A DNA stretch of 64,000 bases from Polynucleobacter sp. HIN7 (lineage in GTDB: Bacteria; Pseudomonadota; Gammaproteobacteria; Burkholderiales; Burkholderiaceae). The notes beneath the pieces are model-generated. The model was given only the letters and a program-made list of their open reading frames with translations, did not search any database and had not been told where the DNA came from. Each line of letters begins with the position of its first letter. The stretch's first letter is position 1. Position numbers and translations under genes: made by a program. Shown here in pieces: positions 36,362 through 45,567 of this stretch. The stretch is taken from the NCBI RefSeq assembly GCF_030297595.1, contig NZ_AP028138.1, positions 806,001 to 870,000 on the forward strand, given 5' to 3'.

Positions 36362-36922
36362 ATGGCTACACGAACAAAACGGGCTGGCGATGAGCGCCTA
36401 ATCAAAAAGTACCCCAATCGGCGTCTCTACGATACCCAGACGAGTACCTATGTAACTCTTGCTGACATTAAGCAGTTGGTCATGGCGTCCGAGAGCTTTA
36501 AGGTTCTCGATGCTAAAACCGATGAGGATCTGACCCGCAGCATACTCTTGCAGATCATTCTTGAAGAAGAGGCCTGCGGGGTGCCGCTCTTCACGACCCA
36601 GATGCTGCAGCAAATGATCCGTTTTTATGGTCACTCGATGCAAGGGTTGATGGGGAGCCATTTGGAGCGCACCATGCAATCCTTTATGGATATGCAGCAA
36701 AAGTTAGCGGAGCAATCCAAGTCGATGACCGGTGGTGGTACTGAAGCCTGGACCCAAATGATGAACTTGCAAAATCCTTTTATGCAAAATTTGATGACCA
36801 ACTATATGGATCAGAGCAAGGACTTATTCCTAAAAATGCAGGAACAAATGCAAGGCTCGAACCAACTCTTTACTGGCTTCCCATTCAAAGGCAAATCTGA
36901 CGCATCGAATTCCAACTCCTAA
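36362..36922 (+). CDS. phaR: Polyhydroxyalkanoate synthesis repressor PhaR
   Basis: DNA-binding sensor of polyester granules that represses phasin and its own gene until polymer is present. The N-terminal PHB/PHA accumulation-regulator domain is clear: RLIKKYPNRRLYDTQTSTYVTLADIKQLV, FKVLDAKTDEDLTRSILLQIILEEE and LFTTQMLQQMIRFYG. The C-terminal third is Met/Gln-rich and helical (MQSFMDMQQKLAEQ, MQNLMTNYMDQS), suited to binding polymer or granules. The 186-residue length is normal. No phasin gene is in the window. Confidence 0.95.
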   Translation: MATRTKRAGDERLIKKYPNRRLYDTQTSTYVTLADIKQLVMASESFKVLDAKTDEDLTRSILLQIILEEEACGVPLFTTQMLQQMIRFYGHSMQGLMGSHLERTMQSFMDMQQKLAEQSKSMTGGGTEAWTQMMNLQNPFMQNLMTNYMDQSKDLFLKMQEQMQGSNQLFTGFPFKGKSDASNSNS

Positions 36923-36971
36923 GCACAGGGCTTAGAGACTTTCATTACATCATTAAGATTGGGCATTATTC

Positions 36972-38330
36972 GTGGTTGCAAAAGTAGGATTTGTTTCATT
37001 GGGGTGTCCCAAAGCATTGGTGGATTCTGAGCTCATCTTGACGCAGTTAAGTGCCGAAGGTTATGAGACCGCAAAAGACTATGCTGGGGCCGATCTGGTG
37101 ATCGTCAACACCTGCGGCTTTATTGACTCTGCAGTGGAGGAAAGTCTGTCTGCGATTGGAGAAGCCCTCACCGAGAACGGCAAGGTGATCGTGACCGGTT
37201 GCCTAGGTGCCAAGAAAAATGCCGATGGTAGCGATCTAATTACTAGCATCCATCCCAAAGTATTAGCGGTAACTGGACCACATGCAACCGCTGAAGTCTT
37301 GCAAGCCGTACATACCCATTTACCCAAACCGCATGACCCATTTTTGGATCTTGTGCCTCCGGCAGGGATCAAACTAACACCAAAGCATTACGCTTATCTA
37401 AAAATTTCAGAGGGTTGTAATCATCGTTGCAGCTTTTGCATCATTCCAAGCATGCGAGGCGATTTGGTATCGCGTCCCATCGGCGATGTGTTGCAAGAAG
37501 CACAAAAACTTTTTGAGTCGGGAGTTAAAGAGCTCTTGGTGGTTTCGCAAGACACGAGTGCCTATGGTGTGGATATTCAGTACCGCACCGGTTTTTGGGA
37601 TGGCAAACCCATTAAGACCCGTCTTTACGATTTAGCACTTGCACTTCATGAGCTCGCCATATCGCATCAAGCCTGGGTGCGGATGCATTACGTGTACCCC
37701 TATCCGCATGTTGATCAGATTTTGCCGATCATGGCTCAATTCAAGGACACGGGATTTGGACTCTTACCGTATCTTGATATTCCATTTCAGCATGCACACC
37801 CAGATGTCCTCAAACGCATGAAGCGACCCGCCAGTGGTGAAAAAAATCTGGACCGAATCCAGTCATGGCGTGCGATTTGTCCTGACCTGGTGATCCGCAG
37901 TACCTTTATTGCTGGATTTCCCGGGGAGACCGAAGAGGAGTTTTCAGCCTTATTGCAATTTATGGAAGAGGCGCAAATCGATCGAGCCGGATGTTTTGCG
38001 TATTCACCGGTGGAGGGTGCTACTGCGAATGCGCTCGACAACCCCGTCCCAGAGCCCATTCGCGAGGAGCGGCGCTCTCGCTTTATGGCGCTTGCTGAGG
38101 AGCAATCGAGCCGGCGCTTACGGCGATTAGTAGACCAACGCATTCGGGTATTGGTTGATCATGTGACCCCAGAGGGGGGGATTGGTCGGAGTGCGGCCGA
38201 TGCCCCAGAAATTGATGGGATTGTCAAAATTTTGCCACCTAGCAAGCCCTCCAAGCGCTATCGGGTTGGGGAGTTTGTAAAGGCAACCGTCCTTGATACG
38301 CAAGGGCATGATCTGATTGTGCAAGTGTAG
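36972..38330 (+). CDS. rimO: Ribosomal protein S12 methylthiotransferase RimO
   Basis: Radical-SAM enzyme adding a methylthio group to Asp88 of S12. The 452-residue protein has the three MTTase parts: the N-terminal UPF0004 domain with cluster cysteines in [28 protein letters not shown] and VTGCLGAKK; the radical-SAM motif [23 protein letters not shown] (CxxxCxxC); and a C-terminal TRAM domain (IRVLVDH to LDTQGHD). The start is GTG 36972. A G7 run at 38174-38180 stays in frame. Inserted between phaR and the thiolase. Confidence 0.97.
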   Translation: MVAKVGFVSLGCPKALVDSELILTQLSAEGYETAKDYAGADLVIVNTCGFIDSAVEESLSAIGEALTENGKVIVTGCLGAKKNADGSDLITSIHPKVLAVTGPHATAEVLQAVHTHLPKPHDPFLDLVPPAGIKLTPKHYAYLKISEGCNHRCSFCIIPSMRGDLVSRPIGDVLQEAQKLFESGVKELLVVSQDTSAYGVDIQYRTGFWDGKPIKTRLYDLALALHELAISHQAWVRMHYVYPYPHVDQILPIMAQFKDTGFGLLPYLDIPFQHAHPDVLKRMKRPASGEKNLDRIQSWRAICPDLVIRSTFIAGFPGETEEEFSALLQFMEEAQIDRAGCFAYSPVEGATANALDNPVPEPIREERRSRFMALAEEQSSRRLRRLVDQRIRVLVDHVTPEGGIGRSAADAPEIDGIVKILPPSKPSKRYRVGEFVKATVLDTQGHDLIVQV

Positions 38331-38381
38331 ATAATGAGCTAAAACTAGCTATTGGGCTAATCTGTAAAGAAGGGAACAATG

Positions 38382-39566
38382 ATGAGTCGTGAAGTCGTGG
38401 TCTTAAGTGCAGCGCGTTCTGCAATCGGTAGTTATGGCGGCAGTCTCAGTGGCATGGAGCCATCAGAGTTGGCTGGTGTGGTGATGAAAGAAGCCGTTGC
38501 CCGTTCTGGCGCCGATCCTGCCAAGATTAATTATGTGACGGTCGGTAATACTATGCCAACTGACTCACGCTACGCTTATGTATCACGTGTAGCGGCAATC
38601 CAAGCGGGACTACCGATGGATTCAGTCGCGATGGCAGTGAATCGTTTGTGCAGTTCTGGATTGCAAGCGATTGTGACCACTGCGCAAGGCATCATGCTCA
38701 ATGATTATGACTATGGTGTGGGCGGTGGCGTTGAAGTGATGTCGCGTGCCATGTATGGAGCCACTGCAATGCGCAATGGTGCACGCATGGGCGATACCAA
38801 AATGATTGACCTGATGGTCGCCGTTCTCACAGATCCTTTTGGTGTGGGTCATATGGGCATCACTGCCGAGAACTTGGCTGAGAAATGGAAGATTACACGC
38901 GATGATCAAGATGCCTTTGCTGTTGAATCCCATCGCCGTGCAGCAGTAGCAATTAAAGAAGGACGCTTTAAATCCCAAATCGTACCGATTACATTAAAGA
39001 CCCGAAAGGGTGATGTGGTGTTTGATACCGATGAGCATTGCAAACCGGATACCACCATGGAGACCTTAGCGAAGATGAAGCCTGCCTTCAAAAAAGAAGG
39101 TGGTACAGTCACCGCAGGAAATGCATCGGGTGTTAACGATGGTGCTGCCTTCATGGTCTTGGCCGCGGCTGATGTGGCTGCCAAAGCCGGACAAAAGCCA
39201 ATCGCACGTTTGGTCTCTTATGCAGTCGCTGGTGTACCCAATCACATCATGGGTGAGGGCCCCATTCCCGCAACCAAGATTGCTTTGCAACGCGCTGGAT
39301 TGACTTTAGACAAGATGGATGTGATTGAGTCCAATGAAGCCTTTGCTGCGCAGGCAATTGCTGTCACCAAGGGATTAGGTTTGGACCCAGCAAAGACCAA
39401 TGTGAACGGTGGTGCAGTTGCCCTTGGTCATCCGGTAGGTTGCACCGGTGCTGCGATCGCCACTAAAGCCATTTATGAATTGCATCGCACCAACGGTAAA
39501 TATTGCTTAGTCACCATGTGTATTGGTGGCGGTCAAGGCATTGCCGCGGTATTTGAGCGACTCTAA
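38382..39566 (+). CDS. phaA: Acetyl-CoA acetyltransferase (biosynthetic thiolase)
   Basis: Condenses two acetyl-CoA to acetoacetyl-CoA, feeding PhaB. The 394-residue chain has the acyl-carrying cysteine in VNRLCSSGLQAI, the histidine in NGGAVALGHPVGCTGA and the second cysteine in VTMCIGGGQGIAAVF, plus SNEAFAAQAIAV. ATG 38382 gives the better spacing from AGGGA; ATG 38379 is the neighbour. The gene follows rimO, not phaC directly, so assignment to PHA synthesis rests on proximity; a role in beta-oxidation is possible. Transcription seems to end inside serB, where a perfect hairpin plus T-tract lies. Confidence 0.9.
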   Translation: MSREVVVLSAARSAIGSYGGSLSGMEPSELAGVVMKEAVARSGADPAKINYVTVGNTMPTDSRYAYVSRVAAIQAGLPMDSVAMAVNRLCSSGLQAIVTTAQGIMLNDYDYGVGGGVEVMSRAMYGATAMRNGARMGDTKMIDLMVAVLTDPFGVGHMGITAENLAEKWKITRDDQDAFAVESHRRAAVAIKEGRFKSQIVPITLKTRKGDVVFDTDEHCKPDTTMETLAKMKPAFKKEGGTVTAGNASGVNDGAAFMVLAAADVAAKAGQKPIARLVSYAVAGVPNHIMGEGPIPATKIALQRAGLTLDKMDVIESNEAFAAQAIAVTKGLGLDPAKTNVNGGAVALGHPVGCTGAAIATKAIYELHRTNGKYCLVTMCIGGGQGIAAVFERL

Positions 39567-39569
39567 GCC

Positions 39570-40442
39570 TTAGAGCAGTTCGAGGACTGCATCCAAGCCG
39601 ACGTTGTCTAAAGCGACGTCGGCTTTTTCTTTAACAATCGCCTTGGCGCGATAGGCGACGCTCAAACCGCAGTCGGCCATCATCAATAGATCATTGGCGC
39701 CATCACCAATCACAATTGCAGCGCGCTTATCAAGATCATAGCGGGCACACGCCGCTTCCACAAACCGATTCTTGGCCGCTCCATCCACAATCTCACCTAA
39801 GACCTTACCAGTGAGCCGATCATTCACAATCTCTAGTTGATTGGAGTGCGTCTCGCACAAGGCAAGGCGTTCTTGCATGCGATCGGTAAAGAATGTAAAG
39901 CCACCAGAAACCAGTAGGGTGTGCATATCACGTTCATGCGCACCGCTGATCAAGAGCTCGGCTCCGGGATTGAGTTGTAAGCGTTCCTCATAGACCGAAT
40001 GCAAAGCCGAGATGGACGCACCCTCTAATAGGGCAACACGGCGACGCAAGCTCTCGGCAAAGTTTGGGATCTCGCCACGCATCGTGGCCGCAGTAATTTC
40101 TGCGACCGCTGCTTTCTTGCCAGTAAAGTCAGCAATTTCATCAATGCACTCAATATTGATTAAGGTCGAGTCCATATCCATGGCCAAGACCTTCAGTGTG
40201 CTTGGATTAAAGCCAGTAGGTAGAATGGCCAAATCACAACCACGCTCTGCACAATACTGGCGCAGACCATTGCGTTCGAATGCTTCAATCTCGCGCATTA
40301 ATAAAAATCTCCCCGCAGTATGCTGAAAATCAATCCCCAGGGTTTGCATAGCGCGTTCTAAGCCTGAAACGAGTTGGGGATCAGTCGCCTTTGATCCTAA
40401 GATTTGCAAACTGGGGAAGGGGTGAGATGATGAAGACACCAT
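39570..40442 (-). CDS. serB: Phosphoserine phosphatase
   Basis: HAD-family enzyme for the last step of serine synthesis. The nucleophile motif is KVLAMDMDSTLINIECIDE (DxDxT), followed by LLVSGGFTFFTDRM, LTGKVLGEIVDGAAK and the metal motif AAIVIGDGANDLLMM. The first 75 residues are an ACT-like/regulatory extension as in E. coli SerB. The 290-residue length is normal. Only 3 bp separate its stop from that of the convergent thiolase gene. Confidence 0.96.
   Translation of the reverse strand: MVSSSSHPFPSLQILGSKATDPQLVSGLERAMQTLGIDFQHTAGRFLLMREIEAFERNGLRQYCAERGCDLAILPTGFNPSTLKVLAMDMDSTLINIECIDEIADFTGKKAAVAEITAATMRGEIPNFAESLRRRVALLEGASISALHSVYEERLQLNPGAELLISGAHERDMHTLLVSGGFTFFTDRMQERLALCETHSNQLEIVNDRLTGKVLGEIVDGAAKNRFVEAACARYDLDKRAAIVIGDGANDLLMMADCGLSVAYRAKAIVKEKADVALDNVGLDAVLELL
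39595..39629 (+). terminator. Intrinsic terminator of the thiolase gene inside serB
   Basis: AAGCCGACGT (39595-39604) and ACGTCGGCTT (39616-39625) form a perfect 10-bp stem with an 11-base loop, followed by TTTCTTT. It acts on plus-strand transcripts but lies within the last codons of the convergent serB gene, which encode the KADVALDNVGLDAV end. Confidence 0.85.
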
Positions 40443-40455
40443 AAATCAATTATGC

Positions 40456-43400
40456 CTAAGCGATCGATGAGAGCGCAGGAGTTGGTAGAGGATGTGCCGA
40501 GGCCACCAGAGCCGTGCTTAAGAGTTTCATGAGCTGTCGGATCGCTTCGATGCGCTGCTCAAGCTGATCAAACGAGGACCCCTTAGTAGGCAAGTATTTA
40601 ATGCGATCTTGGCCATTGAGTTGCACATGAGGGTTGGATTGCACCAAACGAATCAATTTCACGGGATCCAATGGGGGGTGTGCAATAAAACTTACCTGAA
40701 TGCCATTTGGACTCGCATCCATTTTCTGAATGCCGTAGAGAACCATTTCAAGGCGTAGCCGATGGGTCTCGTAAAAGGCCTTGGCAGGATCAGGTAAGTT
40801 ACCAAAGCGATCGACGAGTTCTTCACGCAACTGGCTCAACTCATCAAAGGCTTCACAGCTGGCAAAGCGTTTGTAGAGCGATAGGCGTTCATGCACATCG
40901 GGACAATAATCCGCAGGCAGGAGAGCGGGTGCCCCTAAATTAACATCGGTCACCGCTTGCATGGGTGAGAGTAGGTCGGGCTCCTTACCACTGCGTAAGG
41001 ACTTGACTGCGCGATTGAGCATCTCGGTATACAGCTGAAAGCCAATTTCATGAATCTCACCCGATTGCTTATCACCCAACACCTCACCAGCCCCACGGAT
41101 CTCTAAATCGTGCATAGCAAGATAAAAACCAGAACCGAGTTCTTCCATCGCCACGATCGCGTCTAGGCGTAAACGCGCTTGCTTCGTTAGGGCATCTGGG
41201 TCAGGCACTAAAAGATAGGCATAGGCTTGGTGATGCGAGCGACCTACGCGACCGCGCAATTGGTGGAGCTGCGCCAAACCAAACTTATCAGCGCGATGCA
41301 TGATGATGGTATTGGCGGTTGGTACGTCAATCCCGGTTTCAATGATGGTGGTACACAGCAAGACATTACTGCGCTGCGTGACAAAATCTCGCATCACGGC
41401 TTCAAGCTCGCGTTCGTGCATTTGGCCATGCGCCACGGTAATTCGGGCTTCGGGTAAGAGCATCTGTAAGGCTTGCTTGCGATTCTGGATGGTCTCCACC
41501 TCGTTGTGTAAGAAGTACACCTGACCACCACGTTTGATCTCGCGTAAGACCGCTTCCCGAATCACACCATCACTCTCACGTCGCACAAAGGTCTTAATGG
41601 CTAGACGTTTCTGAGGAGCAGTGGCAATCACCGAGAACTCTCGCAAGCCCTCGAGCGCCATACCTAAAGTGCGCGGTATTGGAGTGGCAGTGAGTGTGAG
41701 GATATCCACCTCTGCACGCAATGCCTTCAAGGCATCTTTCTGACGCACACCAAAGCGATGTTCTTCATCAACAATTACCAAACCAAGGCGCGCAAATTGC
41801 GTCTCTTTGGAGAGCAGCTTATGGGTACCAATCACAATATCAGCCTCACCGGCAGCAATCGCAGCTAATGCCGCACTGATCTCTTTAGCAGTCTTAAAAC
41901 GTGAGAGCTCCACAATCCGAACTGGCCAGGCGGCAAAACGATCTTTCCAGGTGGCAGCGTGTTGCTCAGCCAGTAGGGTAGTGGGTGCCAGAATCGCCAC
42001 TTGTTTACCACCCATCACCGCCACAAAGCTAGCGCGAAGTGCCACCTCGGTTTTACCAAAACCCACATCGCCACAAACCAAGCGATCCATCGGCTTGCCG
42101 CTAGTCATATCGCCAATCACTGCAGCAATCGCATTCGCTTGGTCCGGCGTTTCTTCAAAGCCAAAGCTCTCTGCAAACGCGGCATAGTCATGTGCCGAGA
42201 ACTCGAAGGCATGACCTTTGCGGATTGCTCGTGCGGCATAGAGATTGAGAAGCTCTGCTGCCGTATCTCGTATTTGCTGAGCAGCCTTGCGCTTGGCTTT
42301 ATCCCACTGACCAGAGCCCAATTGATGTAAGGGCGCTGAATCCGGATCGGCCCCCGCATAGCGCGTGACCTGATGAAGTTGTTGGACTGGCACATACAAG
42401 GTTGCATCGTGCGCGTAAATGAGGTGCAAAAATTCCTCGAAGGCGGGTGCTTCTTTAGGACCCGCCATATTGAGTAATACCAAGCCCTGGTAACGACCAA
42501 TGCCATGTTCAACATGAACCACAGGGTCGCCGACCTTGAGCTCGGATAAATCCCTAAAGAGGGTATCGGGATCGCTATTGCTGGTTTCCTTACCCCGACG
42601 CTGACGCGCCGTTTGCGTGAAGAGCTCAGCCTCCGTAATGATGAGTAATTGCTGGGATTGCCAAACAAAGCCATTAAAGAGGGGAGATACGCAACACCCA
42701 AAGCGCTCATCACCTTTTACAAAATCAGCGATGGTGTTTACACCCTGTGGGTGTAAAGCAAACGCTGCATCTTTAGAAGACCCTAAATTACTCTCTTCAA
42801 TGAGTTGCCGAATTGACTCGAGTCGTCCTGCACTCTCTGCACAAATTAGGATGCGCCATTCATTTTGAGAAACTAATTGCCGCAAGCGCTTGAGGGGATC
42901 GGCATCGCGTCGATGAATGGCGACATCTGGTAATTGGGTAAAGACAGGTTCCGTCGCTGAATCCAATGCGGCTTGCGTTTGGAGCACAAAGCGCGGATAG
43001 GACTTCGCAATCGTATAAAACTGCTCTAAGCTCAAGAACAAATCCTGAGGCTTTAGCACAGGACGCTCGAGATCGTGCTTTAGAAAAGCATAGCGTTGCT
43101 CGGTATCTTTCCAGAACTGCGTGATACTGGTTTCAATATCACCCACATAGCCAAGACAAATATCGCTGCGACTATCCTCTTGATCGCTGCGCACAAAGTA
43201 ATCAAAGACGGTGGCGGTCTCATCAAAAAACAGCGGCAGGTAAGACTCAATCCCCGCCGTCGGAATTCCAGTACTTACATCCTTGTAGATTGAGCAGCGA
43301 GTTGGGTCTCCCTCAAAATACTCGCGCCAGCGCCCTCGAAAGGCAGTGCGTGAGGCCTCATCAAACGGAAACTCATGACCGGGCAGTAAGCGGATTTCTT

Positions 43401-44070
43401 TCACCGGATACAAGCTGCGTTGCGTATCTGGATCGAAAGCACGGATATGTTCAATCTCATCGCCAAAGAGATCGAGGCGATAGGGGAGGGATGACCCCAT
43501 TGGGAACAGATCAATTAAGCCACCCCGAATGCTGTACTCGCCAGGGCGCATCACTGCACTAACGGGATCGTAACCCGCCTGTTGCAATTGCAAACGTAGA
43601 GCCTCTTCATTTAAGCGCTCGCCTTGGCAAAAGAAAAAAGTATGAGCGGATAAAAATGCGGGTGGGGCAAGCCGCTGCAATGCGGTGGTCACTGGCATTA
43701 GGATCAGATCGCAGGTGCCGTTTTGCATTTCATAGAGAGTGGCCAAGCGCTCCGAGATTAAATCTTGATGCGGTGAGAAATGATCGTAGGGCAGGATCTC
43801 CCAATCTGGCAGTAAGCGAATGCGCAATTGCGGAGCAAAGCTCGGAATCTCCTCCAGTAAGCGCTGGGCATCGGTCGCATTGGCGCAGAGCACCACAAAC
43901 TGGCTGTAATTGCTGCGATAGGCGCCTGCCATTTGTGCGAGAAGCGCGGCATCGGCTGAGCCAACAATGGAATCGAAGGTAAAGCGCTGCCCCGCCCGTA
44001 GCACGGGAATAGGGGGTGTAAGTAAAGCAGCAGGCCTTGGCGCTGCCGCTGGATTGACAGCATCCGACAT
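40456..44070 (-). CDS. mfd: Transcription-repair coupling factor Mfd
   Basis: Translocase that removes RNA polymerase stalled at lesions and recruits UvrA. The 1204-residue protein has the UvrB-like N-terminal part (LPDWEILPYDHFSPHQDLISERLATLY, RPGEYSIRGGLIDLFP), the RNA-polymerase-interacting domain (VGDPVVHVEHGIGRYQGL), the RecG-like helicase with Walker A CGDVGFGKTEVALRASF and DEEH box VIVDEEHRFG, TATPIPRTL, RVGRSHHQAYAYLL, and the C-terminal TRCF domain. All are complete. Downstream is serB; upstream it diverges from ispD across 46 bp. Confidence 0.97.
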   Translation of the reverse strand: MSDAVNPAAAPRPAALLTPPIPVLRAGQRFTFDSIVGSADAALLAQMAGAYRSNYSQFVVLCANATDAQRLLEEIPSFAPQLRIRLLPDWEILPYDHFSPHQDLISERLATLYEMQNGTCDLILMPVTTALQRLAPPAFLSAHTFFFCQGERLNEEALRLQLQQAGYDPVSAVMRPGEYSIRGGLIDLFPMGSSLPYRLDLFGDEIEHIRAFDPDTQRSLYPVKEIRLLPGHEFPFDEASRTAFRGRWREYFEGDPTRCSIYKDVSTGIPTAGIESYLPLFFDETATVFDYFVRSDQEDSRSDICLGYVGDIETSITQFWKDTEQRYAFLKHDLERPVLKPQDLFLSLEQFYTIAKSYPRFVLQTQAALDSATEPVFTQLPDVAIHRRDADPLKRLRQLVSQNEWRILICAESAGRLESIRQLIEESNLGSSKDAAFALHPQGVNTIADFVKGDERFGCCVSPLFNGFVWQSQQLLIITEAELFTQTARQRRGKETSNSDPDTLFRDLSELKVGDPVVHVEHGIGRYQGLVLLNMAGPKEAPAFEEFLHLIYAHDATLYVPVQQLHQVTRYAGADPDSAPLHQLGSGQWDKAKRKAAQQIRDTAAELLNLYAARAIRKGHAFEFSAHDYAAFAESFGFEETPDQANAIAAVIGDMTSGKPMDRLVCGDVGFGKTEVALRASFVAVMGGKQVAILAPTTLLAEQHAATWKDRFAAWPVRIVELSRFKTAKEISAALAAIAAGEADIVIGTHKLLSKETQFARLGLVIVDEEHRFGVRQKDALKALRAEVDILTLTATPIPRTLGMALEGLREFSVIATAPQKRLAIKTFVRRESDGVIREAVLREIKRGGQVYFLHNEVETIQNRKQALQMLLPEARITVAHGQMHERELEAVMRDFVTQRSNVLLCTTIIETGIDVPTANTIIMHRADKFGLAQLHQLRGRVGRSHHQAYAYLLVPDPDALTKQARLRLDAIVAMEELGSGFYLAMHDLEIRGAGEVLGDKQSGEIHEIGFQLYTEMLNRAVKSLRSGKEPDLLSPMQAVTDVNLGAPALLPADYCPDVHERLSLYKRFASCEAFDELSQLREELVDRFGNLPDPAKAFYETHRLRLEMVLYGIQKMDASPNGIQVSFIAHPPLDPVKLIRLVQSNPHVQLNGQDRIKYLPTKGSSFDQLEQRIEAIRQLMKLLSTALVASAHPLPTPALSSIA

Positions 44071-44116
44071 CTAGAAGCATTATAGAATCAGGTATGTATC
44101 CCATTCTGAACCTGCC

Positions 44117-44872
44117 ATGGCAAGACTAACTAAACCTTGCCATGCCGTATTGCCCTCTGCGGGCATGGGCGTACGCTTGGGTGGCGATCAGCCTAAACAG
44201 TTTCGGCATTTGGCAGGTAAGCCCATGTTGCTTTATGCCTTGGATGCTTTCTTTGCCTGCCCTAAGGTGAACTCGGTCTGGATCGGCATGAGTCCTGGCT
44301 CAAACTCTTTGATTCATGACCTTAAATCACGTTACCCTCATCCGGTTAAACGCTTTGAATTCCTGGAAACAGGTGGCCCCACTCGGCAGCAAACGGTCTT
44401 AAATACACTTGCGGCAATGCTTGATCTAGGAGTTGATCCGCAGGATTGGGTATTAGTGCACGATGCAGCCCGCCCAGGAATCACCCCTGAATTGATTGCC
44501 AGGCTCATCACTTTAGTCAAAGCTCAAGAGCAAACTGAGAGTCACCATCAGACATTGCAATCCGGTGGTCTCTTAGCAATGCCGGTTGCCGATACGATGA
44601 AAGAGACCACGCACGATGCGATGCGTGCCAAGACGACGATTGATCGCTCGCATCTGTGGCAAGCACAAACCCCACAGATGTTTCCTCTCAAAGTGCTCCA
44701 TGATGCATTAAGTCAGGCCATTGAAGCGGGGGCCAATATTACCGATGAAGCGAGCGCGATTGAGCGCTTAGGTGGGCAACCTCTTTTGGTCGAGGGTGCT
44801 ACCCGGAACTTCAAGGTAACCCATCCTGCAGATTGGGAGTTGATGGAGCTAGTTCTCAGTGAGCGTCGGTAA
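44117..44872 (+). CDS. ispD: 2-C-methyl-D-erythritol 4-phosphate cytidylyltransferase
   Basis: Third enzyme of the MEP isoprenoid pathway, making CDP-methylerythritol from CTP. The 251-residue protein has the nucleotide loop LPSAGMGVRLGGDQPKQFRHLAGKPML, GGPTRQQTVLNTL, VLVHDAARPGITPELI and the end block TDEASAIERLGGQPLLVEG followed by NFKVTHPADWELM. A short insert (KAQEQTESHHQTLQSG) is present before the ADTMKET block. It is 9 bp upstream of ispF, its usual partner. Confidence 0.97.
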   Translation: MARLTKPCHAVLPSAGMGVRLGGDQPKQFRHLAGKPMLLYALDAFFACPKVNSVWIGMSPGSNSLIHDLKSRYPHPVKRFEFLETGGPTRQQTVLNTLAAMLDLGVDPQDWVLVHDAARPGITPELIARLITLVKAQEQTESHHQTLQSGGLLAMPVADTMKETTHDAMRAKTTIDRSHLWQAQTPQMFPLKVLHDALSQAIEAGANITDEASAIERLGGQPLLVEGATRNFKVTHPADWELMELVLSERR

Positions 44873-44881
44873 AATAGTGCC

Positions 44882-45376
44882 ATGACAAGCAGCATTCCAT
44901 TTCGGATCGGGCAGGGGTATGACATTCATGCTCTGGTACCCGATCGCAAATTGATTCTGGGGGGAGTAACCATTCCCTATGAAAAGGGTCTGCTTGGTCA
45001 CTCGGATGCTGACGCACTCCTGCACGCCATTACCGATGCACTCTTGGGTGCCGCTGGTCTGCATGACATTGGGCAAATGTTCCCCGATGACGATGCGCGC
45101 TTCAAAGACATGGATAGCCGAGTGCTACTGCGAGCAGCCTTACAAAAGGTCCAAGCTGTGGGGTATCAGGTTGGCAATGTCGATGCTACTGTCATCTGTC
45201 AAAAGCCAAAATTAGCCCCGTATATTCCGGAGATGGTGCGCCACATTGCGAGCGACCTGAAGGTGACCGATAGCCACATTAATTTGAAAGCCAAAACCAA
45301 TGAATCCCTAGGCCATCTGGGTCGGGGTGAGGGAATCGCAGTCCACGCCGTGGCTCTCCTCTATAAGGCATTGTAG
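44882..45376 (+). CDS. ispF: 2-C-methyl-D-erythritol 2,4-cyclodiphosphate synthase
   Basis: Fifth step of the MEP pathway. The 164-residue protein starts with the zinc ligands in [13 protein letters not shown] (D and H), and has [45 protein letters not shown] with the third ligand in GHSDADA, then [28 protein letters not shown], the CDP-binding end. Standard length. Separate ispD and ispF genes, not the fused IspDF form. Confidence 0.97.
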   Translation: MTSSIPFRIGQGYDIHALVPDRKLILGGVTIPYEKGLLGHSDADALLHAITDALLGAAGLHDIGQMFPDDDARFKDMDSRVLLRAALQKVQAVGYQVGNVDATVICQKPKLAPYIPEMVRHIASDLKVTDSHINLKAKTNESLGHLGRGEGIAVHAVALLYKAL

Positions 45377-45429
45377 AATCTACCTTTTACGTGAATTCTG
45401 AGCCGGTTCGTGTCTGCATCGCTGAAATA

Positions 45430-45516
45430 GCGAGGATGGCGAAATTGGTAGACGCACCAGGTTTAGGTCCTGACGCCAGAAATGGTGTGGGGGTTCGAGT
45501 CCCCCTCCTCGCACCA
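45430..45516 (+). tRNA. tRNA-Leu (anticodon UAG)
   Basis: Class II tRNA of 87 bases with encoded CCA. The acceptor stem GCGAGGA/TCCTCGC is perfect; the anticodon stem CCAGG/CCTGA surrounds the loop TTTAGGT, giving anticodon TAG at positions 34-36, with a C-A mismatch at the stem base. The T arm is GGGGGTTCGAGTCCCCC, and a long variable arm follows the anticodon stem as expected for leucine. It reads CUA and, with wobble, other CUN codons. It lies between ispF and tig. Confidence 0.96.
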
Positions 45517-45567
45517 CACGGCTGCTTGGCTTAGTCTTCACATCTAACCTTCATTAAAGAGGCTGCA

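Noticed and set aside
38174..38180. G7 run in rimO as a frameshift site
   Set aside because: The frame reads through intact into a normal TRAM domain.
40456..44070. Many open frames on the strand opposite mfd and other long genes
   Set aside because: Their products have no domain logic and lie fully inside well-recognised genes; they are composition artefacts.
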